Program-made: the position numbers and the translations under genes | Shown here: in pieces, positions 57,469 to 64,000 of the stretch | Layout: the number at the start of each line of letters is the position of its first letter | How positions within the stretch are numbered: position 1 is the first letter of the stretch | Notes under the pieces: generated by a model | Database searches by the model: none | Told to the model about the DNA's origin: nothing | Seen by the model: only the letters and a program-made list of their open reading frames with translations | Source of the DNA: Citrobacter farmeri | GTDB lineage: Bacteria; Pseudomonadota; Gammaproteobacteria; Enterobacterales; Enterobacteriaceae | Direction of reading: 5' to 3' | Length of the DNA stretch: 64,000 nucleotides | Assembly: GCF_019048065.1 (NCBI RefSeq) | Contig: NZ_CP077291.1 | Location: forward strand, 3,906,001-3,970,000

Positions 57469-58176
57469 ATGCACCCGTTTACCTCATTGACATTGTGGGC
57501 GCTGGCGGCCAGTTCCACCTTGCTTCTTCCCGCGCAGACCGTTCTGCCGGTATACAGCGCGGTAACCTTTCTCAGTCTGTTGGCGGGGAAGTCAACGCGA
57601 CGACGGGCAAAATACGTGGCCTGGCTAATGTTCTCCTTGGGGGTCGGACTGTGGCTGGTGCATGGTGGCTGGCTGACGGAATGGATCAGCGGTCGCCCAC
57701 GGGATCCCCAGCGCTGGGCGGACGCTATCACGCTGTGGCTACGAATTATGGCCATTGTTTCGACGTCTCAACTGTGGATGCAATACGTGCCGGTTCAACG
57801 CTTTATCCGGGCGCTGTTCGCATCACGTCTGCCACCGGGCATCGCGTATCTGCTCGCCGGTCCGTTGCTGGTCGTTGAACAGCTCAAACGGCAACTGGCG
57901 ATTATTCATGAGGCACAGCGGGCTCGCGGCGTACCGCTGGATGAAGCGTGGCATCAACGTTTACGTACAATGCCTGCCTTGATCGTGCCACTCACCCATA
58001 ATGCGCTCAACGATTTAGCGGTACGCGGCGCGGCGCTGGATATGCGGGGATTTCGCCTGCATCGCGCGCGGACAACGCTATGGGCGCCGAAAGATAGCAC
58101 CTTCCAGCGTCTGGCACGTTACGCCATGTTGGTATTGATAGTGGCAGAGACAGGAGTCTGGATATGGTTACACTAG
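57469..58176 (+). CDS. ECF transporter transmembrane (T) component
   Basis: A 235-residue EcfT-like protein. Five hydrophobic segments and two coupling motifs: ARG at residues 152-154 (EAQRARGVPLDE) and MRG at 192-194 (ALDMRGFRL), the second a variant of the usual Ala-Arg-Gly. These helices transmit ATPase motion to the S component. It overlaps the next gene by 13 bases. Confidence 0.82.
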   Translation: MHPFTSLTLWALAASSTLLLPAQTVLPVYSAVTFLSLLAGKSTRRRAKYVAWLMFSLGVGLWLVHGGWLTEWISGRPRDPQRWADAITLWLRIMAIVSTSQLWMQYVPVQRFIRALFASRLPPGIAYLLAGPLLVVEQLKRQLAIIHEAQRARGVPLDEAWHQRLRTMPALIVPLTHNALNDLAVRGAALDMRGFRLHRARTTLWAPKDSTFQRLARYAMLVLIVAETGVWIWLH

Positions 58177-58841
58177 AACAGTTTCGCTATCTTCCTCTCC
58201 ATGCCACACGTCCAGCGTCGTGCTTTACATTCCACCATTCAGCGCCCGGAATGGTGGCAATATTAGGGGATAACGGTAGCGGGAAAAGCACGCTGGCGCA
58301 GCTTATGGCGGGCTGGTATCCGGATTTCCTGCCAGGTGAAATTCAGGGCAAAGGAACGCTGTTGGGTAATCCTGTCGGTAAATTGCCGCTTGTCGAGCAG
58401 GCGGCCACTATCCAGCTTGTGCAACAATCGCCTTATCTGCAGCTTTCCGGCTGTACTTTCAGCGTTGAAGAAGAGGTTGCGTTTGGCCCGGAAAACCTCT
58501 GTCTGGATGAAGCGGAGATTATGCGCCGGATTGATGCGGCGCTTACTCTGACAGCGTGTGAGCCGCTGCGCCATCGCCATCCCGGGACACTCTCCGGCGG
58601 AGAAACGCAGCGCGTAGTGATTGCCAGCGCGCTCGCGATGATGCCGAAATTACTCATACTGGATGAAGCGTTCAGCCGCCTGACATTGCAGGCCACCGAC
58701 ATGCTACTGGCGCGGTTGCAACAATGGGCGCTGGCACAACATTCTCTCATCGTGCTTTTCGAACGTCATCATTTCCCCTTTCTTACTCGCTGCCACCAGG
58801 CATGGCAACTGCGTGACGGAGCGCTAATACCCCTATGTTGA
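58164..58841 (+). CDS. ECF transporter ATPase, canonical signature (EcfA-like)
   Basis: A 225-residue ABC ATPase. Walker A is GDNGSGKST (35-43), Q-loop QQ at 87-88, signature LSGGE (143-147) and Walker B LLILDEA (163-169). After the Walker B the usual D-loop is not recognisable (FSRLT). It pairs with the next gene as a heterodimer; its 3' end overlaps it by 7 bases. Confidence 0.87.
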   Translation: MVTLEQFRYLPLHATRPASCFTFHHSAPGMVAILGDNGSGKSTLAQLMAGWYPDFLPGEIQGKGTLLGNPVGKLPLVEQAATIQLVQQSPYLQLSGCTFSVEEEVAFGPENLCLDEAEIMRRIDAALTLTACEPLRHRHPGTLSGGETQRVVIASALAMMPKLLILDEAFSRLTLQATDMLLARLQQWALAQHSLIVLFERHHFPFLTRCHQAWQLRDGALIPLC

Positions 58842-59518
58842 CGTTACATCAGATAAATTATCGCTGGCCGAACGCAGCAGATGACTGCTTACGTGACATT
58901 TCACTGGAACTCAGAGAGGGAGAATGGCTGGCGTTAACGGGCGATAATGGCGCAGGAAAATCCACGCTTTTGAGAATTATGGCCGGATTGCTTTCCCCTT
59001 GTTCCGGCTCGGTCATCTTCCAGCAAACGCCGCTTGCGCAGCTCAAAAATCGTCAGCGCGCCAGACATTTTGGGGTCTTGTTTCAGGAAGCGGAAAATCA
59101 GATCTTTCACAGTAACGTTGCCGATGAAGTGGCTTTTGGTTTAAAGCTACAGCAGTTGCCAGCCGACGACATTAACCGCCGCACGCAGGCCGCGTTACGG
59201 CTGTGCCATTTGCAGGACGTGGCTGACGCGCATCCGCTGGATCTCCATACCGCGCAACGACGCATGGTTGCCGTCGCCAGTCTGGAAGCCATGCGACCCA
59301 CAGTACTGCTTCTGGATGAACCCAACCGGGATTTCGACCAGCACTGGCAAGCCGTGTTTGAAAACTGGCTTGCCGTCTGCCGTGAACGGGGAACCCGCGT
59401 TGTCGCCATAAGCCATGACGCTACGTTTATCCAGCGTCACTTCTCGCGGGTTGTTCGACTCCATAATAAAACGCTCACTGAATCCGATACGCTCCTGACA
59501 CCGCCATCTCCAGAGTAA
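58835..59518 (+). CDS. ECF transporter ATPase with degenerate signature (EcfA'-like)
   Basis: A 227-residue ABC ATPase. Walker A GDNGAGKST (36-44), Q-loop Gln84, Walker B VLLLDEP and H-loop ISHD are all normal, but the signature LSGGQ is replaced by LHTAQ (137-141). With the preceding subunit this leaves only one canonical ATP site (this subunit's Walker A/B facing the LSGGE of the other). Its last 44 bases overlap the end of convergent yggC. Confidence 0.87.
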   Translation: MLTLHQINYRWPNAADDCLRDISLELREGEWLALTGDNGAGKSTLLRIMAGLLSPCSGSVIFQQTPLAQLKNRQRARHFGVLFQEAENQIFHSNVADEVAFGLKLQQLPADDINRRTQAALRLCHLQDVADAHPLDLHTAQRRMVAVASLEAMRPTVLLLDEPNRDFDQHWQAVFENWLAVCRERGTRVVAISHDATFIQRHFSRVVRLHNKTLTESDTLLTPPSPE

Positions 59519-60185
59519 GGTCGGCTGGCCGACTGTTCTCCAGAACCCGACGCACATTCGGCCCATCTGTACGCAGATAAAACGCCTCGGCATCGGCTGG
59601 CGATAATCCGCCAGCCAGTTTGCGCTCCACCAGCCGTGCATGCAGGGCTTCCGCTGGCGCGCGAATAAACAGGGAAAAATCGCAAAACCTCGCCAACGCC
59701 CGCCATCTTTCATCATCCCGTAGCAGCCAGTTGCCTTCCACAATGACAATCGGCGCGCTCACCGCAATCGCGTCTTCTACCGGATCGTGCTTTTGCCGAT
59801 CATACTGTGGCCAGGTCCCTTCGCCTTCCCTTATCTGCCGCAAATTCTGCGCCAGTTTATCAACGTCAAACGTCTCTGGTGCCCCTTTGTATGCGCGTAA
59901 ATTATGGGTATCCAGCCAGTCATTGTAGTGATGGAAACCATCCATCGGCAGCGTCTGGATCTCCGGCAGAGAGGGCGCCTGACGAGAGAGAAATTCCCAG
60001 AACGTGGTCAGTGTGGATTTCCCGGTACCGGGCGGCGCACTCAGAAAAACAATCGTGCGTCGCCTGGCATTCGCGCAATGGAGCCTGGCCAGTCGTTGTA
60101 ATAACGGTTTGTGAACGTTCTCTATCTCATCATCATCATAATGGGCTTCAACCCGCAACCCGTTGACCATCAGTCCGATTTTCAC
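59475..60185 (-). CDS. yggC: P-loop kinase-like protein YggC
   Basis: A 236-residue nucleoside/pantothenate-kinase-like P-loop protein. Walker A is APPGTGKST and DGFHHYNDWLDTHNLRAYKGAPETFD contains the acceptor-binding Asp-Gly-Phe-His; VIVEGNWLL follows. Relatives include fructoselysine/uridine-kinase-like enzymes and YegH-type unknowns; the natural substrate is not known. It ends by overlapping the ECF ATPase gene and its ATG overlaps the yggD TGA by four bases. Confidence 0.87.
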   Translation of the reverse strand: MKIGLMVNGLRVEAHYDDDEIENVHKPLLQRLARLHCANARRRTIVFLSAPPGTGKSTLTTFWEFLSRQAPSLPEIQTLPMDGFHHYNDWLDTHNLRAYKGAPETFDVDKLAQNLRQIREGEGTWPQYDRQKHDPVEDAIAVSAPIVIVEGNWLLRDDERWRALARFCDFSLFIRAPAEALHARLVERKLAGGLSPADAEAFYLRTDGPNVRRVLENSRPADLTLEMAVSGAYRIQ

Positions 60186-60691
60186 GGTGTTAATTCCTTC
60201 AAAATTGTCGTCACCGCCAGCGTCATTGCCGTCTTGACCATTCCGGAAAAACGCACCTCAGACCACGCCGCAAAGTCGGCAAATTTCATCGACTCCAGCG
60301 CGCTGTATAAGGTCGTATTACGGGTGATACTGTTGACGTTGCTGATAAAATCCCAGGTGATGTCATCGGCAAATCCTGGGCTCTCATCCCGTTCGCTGAC
60401 ATACTGATAAAACTGAGAAAAATGCGTAATGTCGGCATAAAGCCATTTATCCATTTTTCCCAGCGCATAAATCAGGCGTAGCGCAACGTCAATATCATCA
60501 AGCGGCCCACTCTGGGCAAGTAACGGCTTTACTGCATATTCCACAATCTCTTCATCGTTATCGACAAATAGCGACGGCAGAAAGCGCTTAACGCCTTGCA
60601 GCAAAATGTTATGTGCCGTCGTCATAAACGAAAGTAAGTTATGTTGAGCATCCAGTTGCTCCAGCACATCGTCTTCTGTCAGCGTCGTCAT
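60182..60691 (-). CDS. yggD: MtlR-family protein YggD
   Basis: A 169-residue relative of the mannitol repressor MtlR. It has no obvious helix-turn-helix; conserved text is FLPSLFVDNDEEIVEYAVKPLLAQSGPLDD. ATG 60691 was chosen because MTTLTEDDVLEQL is the E. coli YggD start. It lies between yggF and yggC in a tightly packed set and may regulate the sugar(-alcohol) PTS cmtA. Confidence 0.87.
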   Translation of the reverse strand: MTTLTEDDVLEQLDAQHNLLSFMTTAHNILLQGVKRFLPSLFVDNDEEIVEYAVKPLLAQSGPLDDIDVALRLIYALGKMDKWLYADITHFSQFYQYVSERDESPGFADDITWDFISNVNSITRNTTLYSALESMKFADFAAWSEVRFSGMVKTAMTLAVTTILKELTP

Positions 60692-60706
60692 TCGTTTCCC
60701 GATCAA

Positions 60707-61678
60707 TCACCATGAATGCAGAGAGTCTATTATATTACACGTTCGATCCGCGCCGCCGATCAGTAAAGTTTGCGTGCGCACCCCTTTCGCGACCTGCTGG
60801 ATCCCATTCACAAGATCGCCGCCGGTCACTCCAGTCGCGCTAAAGAGGACATTATTTCCCGCCACCAGCTCATCAAGCGCATAGACCCGATTAACCTCGA
60901 CGCCCATTTCCGCACAGCGCTGGCGCTCCCGGGCGGCAATCAGACGATGTTCTGCGGTGTCTCCTTTCGCTTCACAAAAATCAATCAGCTCGGCCTGCAT
61001 ATCGCCCCCCAACGCTTTCACCGCGCAGGCGGAAATCACGCCTTCTGGCGCACCGCCAATCGTGTACATCAGGTCATAAGGGTTATCCTGCAAACAGGCC
61101 AGAACACTGGCCGCCACATCGCCATCAGGCAGGGCAAAGACTTTCACCCCCAACTGCGTGGCTTCGGCAATCGCCGGCTGAAGGCGCGGTTTATCAAGCG
61201 TAGCCATGCGCAGTCGCTCCAGGGGTTTGCCCAGCGCTTTCGCCACATGACGCAAATTGTCCGCCAGGGGATGCGCCAGATTAATCACCCCTTTCGCCTG
61301 CCGATTAACAACCAGTTTTTTCATGTACATATCAGGGGCATGTAACAGACTTCCCCGTGGCGCAAATGCCATTACCGCCAGCGCATTGCTCTGCCCCATT
61401 GCGACCATCCGGGTACCTTCGATGGGGTCGACGGCGATATCAACCTCCGGTCCGCTGCCGCTGCCTACCTCTTCGCCAATCCACAACATCGGTGCGTGAT
61501 CGATCTCGCCCTCGCCAATGACAATGCGCCCGCGAATGGCAATATCATTCAGGGCTGAGCGCATCGCGCTAACCGCCAGACCATCGATTTTGTTCTTATC
61601 GCCGCAGCCGGTTTGCGGCCAGGCCGCCAGCGCAGCCTGTTCCGTGATGCGAAATAACGGCCATGCCAGAGACTTCAT
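60707..61678 (-). CDS. yggF: Class II fructose-1,6-bisphosphatase YggF
   Basis: A 323-residue GlpX-family sugar bisphosphatase. The metal-binding motif DPIEGT is at residues 84-89, with GEGEIDHAPML before it and YTIGGAPEGVISA after it. E. coli YggF has fructose-1,6-bisphosphatase activity but is not the main gluconeogenic enzyme. Its ATG overlaps the yggP TGA by four bases, so it belongs to the cmtA-yggP-yggF-yggD-yggC set. Confidence 0.92.
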   Translation of the reverse strand: MKSLAWPLFRITEQAALAAWPQTGCGDKNKIDGLAVSAMRSALNDIAIRGRIVIGEGEIDHAPMLWIGEEVGSGSGPEVDIAVDPIEGTRMVAMGQSNALAVMAFAPRGSLLHAPDMYMKKLVVNRQAKGVINLAHPLADNLRHVAKALGKPLERLRMATLDKPRLQPAIAEATQLGVKVFALPDGDVAASVLACLQDNPYDLMYTIGGAPEGVISACAVKALGGDMQAELIDFCEAKGDTAEHRLIAARERQRCAEMGVEVNRVYALDELVAGNNVLFSATGVTGGDLVNGIQQVAKGVRTQTLLIGGADRTCNIIDSLHSW

Positions 61679-62952
61679 GCCGCCGCCTCGCCAATATCCA
61701 CGCCAAACTGCGCCAGCAGGTATCTCTCTGCCTTTTCGTTCCAGATACCGTGCGTCGGTGCAACTAACCGCGCCAGTTCCCTGAACAACGGATCGGTTTT
61801 ACCTTTCTCGGCGAAATCAGCAATGGCCGTCAGCGGCATCGTCACACCGTTATAGATAAGCTTCTTGCCGCCCGGAATATCCGGCAAGTTCAGCACGGTA
61901 TCTGGCACCGCATCAAGACCGCCAATATGGGTCACCATAAACGACGGCTGAAGCTGGCCCGTTGCGCTCAGCGCAATCGCCTCTTTCATATCATCAGTAG
62001 AACCGCCTGAGGTTCCGACCACGTGTGTACTGTTGTAATGCACGTTGTAAAAATTAAAGGGGACTTTAAAGCGACTCTCCGTTGGGCCTGCAAAGAAGTT
62101 CAGGCAACCGTCTTCGGCCAGTATATCGTCAGCCATCTCCACGACGGCCGGCACGGCGGCATAGACAAAAACGTCATCAAACCCGGCTCCGCCGGTTAAT
62201 TCACGCAGTTGCGTCGCAGGGTTAGCCATACCAGACGAATTCACATAGATGAGCTCGATTCCCTTGCTCGCCGCCCGTTCGACCGGGAGCAGCTTTTTAG
62301 CCTGCTCCAGACGTGCTTCATCGATATCCACAACCACCACGCGCGACGGTTGGATCCCACCGTTAATGGCATAATCAATTGCACCAATCCCCATTGGCCC
62401 GGCGCAGGCTAAAAGGGCGATATTGCCGCCGGGTTTAATTCCCATTCGATGCTCATAAACATAAGGCGTTGTATGATAATTCGCTTTATAAGCACCAATA
62501 ATGCAGCACATCGGTTCCGCCAGCGACGCGGCCGCAAAATAAGAACCGTGGTACGGCAATACGCACCCCAGATTTACCGCGACTTCAGGGATAATCATAT
62601 ACGTGGCATTACCACCGAAATATTCGTAGCTGTATCCTGCAGAATAACCGCTTGGCAATCCCATTGCAGGTTGTAAAACAAAACGCTGCCCTTTCTTATA
62701 TTTTTCGGTCAGGTTTTTTCCGACGTCGACAATAATCCCTGCACATTCATGGCCGGTAATCACCGGGTGATTCTCCAGATCGTCAGGAACACGCTTATGT
62801 TCACTGGCTAATGTCGCGGCCTTCCAGGTGGATAAGCATACACTGTCAGAAATCACGCTGACTAACAGTTCATTTTCCGTAATTTCAGGTAATTCAAACT
62901 CACGGATACGGACATCCTGTTTGCCATATATTGCAGCAACTTTCGTTTTCAT
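61675..62952 (-). CDS. yggP: Zinc-binding dehydrogenase YggP
   Basis: A 425-residue medium-chain dehydrogenase. GHECAGIIVDVG is the zinc/GroES-domain signature and LLACAGPMGIGAIDYAI the Rossmann fold; it is longer than usual sorbitol-type dehydrogenases. From context it probably oxidises a phosphorylated polyol imported by the CmtA-type PTS. It starts about 23 bp after cmtA. Substrate unknown. Confidence 0.87.
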   Translation of the reverse strand: MKTKVAAIYGKQDVRIREFELPEITENELLVSVISDSVCLSTWKAATLASEHKRVPDDLENHPVITGHECAGIIVDVGKNLTEKYKKGQRFVLQPAMGLPSGYSAGYSYEYFGGNATYMIIPEVAVNLGCVLPYHGSYFAAASLAEPMCCIIGAYKANYHTTPYVYEHRMGIKPGGNIALLACAGPMGIGAIDYAINGGIQPSRVVVVDIDEARLEQAKKLLPVERAASKGIELIYVNSSGMANPATQLRELTGGAGFDDVFVYAAVPAVVEMADDILAEDGCLNFFAGPTESRFKVPFNFYNVHYNSTHVVGTSGGSTDDMKEAIALSATGQLQPSFMVTHIGGLDAVPDTVLNLPDIPGGKKLIYNGVTMPLTAIADFAEKGKTDPLFRELARLVAPTHGIWNEKAERYLLAQFGVDIGEAAA

Positions 62953-62975
62953 ATTTACTCCAGGAACCAGAAATG

Positions 62976-64000
62976 CTAATTCGACGTTAAGTGATTAAAT
63001 AAATCGTCAAGGAGCGGATCGCCAATATAGTTTTTTATCAACACCAAGGGCTTATGACTCACTCGCTTAACGCGTCCCTCAAGACTGGCGTGAGTTACAA
63101 TAATATCGGCATCATCAGGGACATTTTCGATGGCGTAATGTTTGACATCGATAGACAACCCGGCTTTTTCCAGACGCTTACGAAACGTCGTTGCCCCCAT
63201 CGCACTGGACCCCATGCCCGCATCGCATACAAAGGCGATACGTTTGACATTGCGCCAGGAAAAATTGCCTTCCTGCTTCATCGTTTTGACGGCGGTAGCG
63301 GAATCGCTGAAGGTATCTTTGTTTTCGACTTCGCTATTTTTCTCCATTTTCAGGATGAAGGAAGTAATGACAAAGGTCACCAGCGTTCCCGCCGTGACGC
63401 CCGCAATCGTGGCAAGGAAAGCACCTTTTGGCGTTAATGCCAGGTAAGCGAAAATCGATCCCGGACTGGGCCCCGCGACCAGACCACCCCCTAGCAGATT
63501 AAAGACCCATGTTCCGCTCATTCCCCCGGCAATCATGCCGATCAGGGTCAGTGGCTTCATCAGCACATACGGGAAGTAGAGTTCGTGGATACCGCCGAGA
63601 AAATGGATAATCATGGCGCCAGGTGCAGATTTCTTCGCCATCCCTTTCCCAAAGAAAGCAAACGCCAGCAGTAAACCTAAACCGGGGCCAGGGTTTGAGG
63701 CAACCATGAAGAAGATGGATTTTCCCGTCTCCGAGGCCTGCTGCATGCCCAGCGGATAATAAACGCCCTGGTCGATCGCATTATTCAGAAAAAGGATTTT
63801 CGCAGGTTCATTAATCAATGAAAGCAGTGGCAGATAACCCGCATGTACCAGTGATTCAATACACTCTTTCACAAAGTTATTGGCAATGAGTACCGCCGGG
63901 CCAATGACTTCAAACCCCAGCAGGCACAATAACATCCCGGCGATGCCTAAAGAGAAGTTATTAATCACCATTTCAAAACCCGCGGGAATACGCTGGTCCA
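62976..64000 (-). CDS. cmtA: PTS mannitol-family EIICB component (5' end outside window)
   Basis: The visible 341 codons are the C-terminal part of a mannitol-type EIICB. The frame is open to the window edge, and the residues before the first ATG (DQRIPAGFE) are the conserved KIPAGFEMLVNNF type motif, so the gene continues past 64000. EIIC has LFLNNAIDQGVYYPLG and FLGGIHELYFPYVLMKP; the EIIB domain has its phosphocysteine in FVCDAGMGSSAMGA, 82 residues from the C-terminus. E. coli CmtA is called cryptic mannitol permease. First visible gene of the yggP-yggF-yggD-yggC set. Confidence 0.9.
   Translation of the reverse strand, partial: DQRIPAGFEMVINNFSLGIAGMLLCLLGFEVIGPAVLIANNFVKECIESLVHAGYLPLLSLINEPAKILFLNNAIDQGVYYPLGMQQASETGKSIFFMVASNPGPGLGLLLAFAFFGKGMAKKSAPGAMIIHFLGGIHELYFPYVLMKPLTLIGMIAGGMSGTWVFNLLGGGLVAGPSPGSIFAYLALTPKGAFLATIAGVTAGTLVTFVITSFILKMEKNSEVENKDTFSDSATAVKTMKQEGNFSWRNVKRIAFVCDAGMGSSAMGATTFRKRLEKAGLSIDVKHYAIENVPDDADIIVTHASLEGRVKRVSHKPLVLIKNYIGDPLLDDLFNHLTSN

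Overview
The window is a gammaproteobacterial chromosome segment, most likely from the Citrobacter/Salmonella/Escherichia branch of the Enterobacteriaceae. Most proteins read as near-identical relatives of E. coli K-12 proteins in K-12 order, enteric REP/BIME repeats lie between genes, and the extra genes are metabolic modules rather than phage or IS elements. I see no tRNA, rRNA, IS element, prophage or CRISPR array.

Layout. (1) 1-5.15 kb is accessory sugar metabolism: the 3' part of a phosphomannose-isomerase-like gene, a complete mannose-family PTS (EIIA, EIIB, EIIC, EIID), and an opposing pair of cupin-type phosphoglucose-isomerase-like genes behind a LacI-type palindrome. (2) 5.2-42.7 kb matches the 0/100-minute region of E. 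coli, read in reverse: rihC, ispH-fkpB-lspA-ileS-ribF, rpsT, nhaR-nhaA, dnaJ-dnaK, satP, an extra MFS transporter, mog, talB, yaaJ, yaaA, thrC-thrB-thrA-thrL, lasT, yjjY, arcA, creD-creC-creB-creA, rob, gpmB, yjjX, trpR, slt, ettA. (3) At about 42.7 kb, inside a REP pair, the order jumps to the region that sits near 66 minutes in E. coli and runs in the opposite relative direction: yggE, argO, mscS, fbaA-pgk-epd, yggC-yggD-yggF-yggP-cmtA. (4) Two modules are inserted in that block. One, 45.4-52.5 kb, has an AllS-like regulator, AllH, AllG, AllF (FdrA), an MFS transporter and a divergent carbamate kinase. The other, 56.4-59.5 kb, is an ECF-type ABC transporter operon with a PPC/DUF296 protein.

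How the genes work together. The PTS block should import and phosphorylate a hexose-like sugar that the isomerases bring into glycolysis. The AllFGH plus carbamate-kinase block has all the parts to cleave a carbamoylated compound (oxalurate in E. coli) phosphorolytically and make ATP from the carbamoyl phosphate, with its own transporter and regulator but no allantoin-opening enzymes. fbaA, pgk and epd supply central glycolysis and erythrose-4-phosphate oxidation. The yggCDFP-cmtA block looks like a second, uncharacterised sugar(-alcohol) phosphate route.

Points to check first: thrA is broken by one extra A in a seven-A run; the ettA|yggE junction implies a large inversion roughly symmetric about the replication origin (or an assembly misjoin); and the AllFGH-carbamate kinase module appears as a stand-alone system. 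Both end genes (the PMI-like gene and cmtA) are cut by the window edges.
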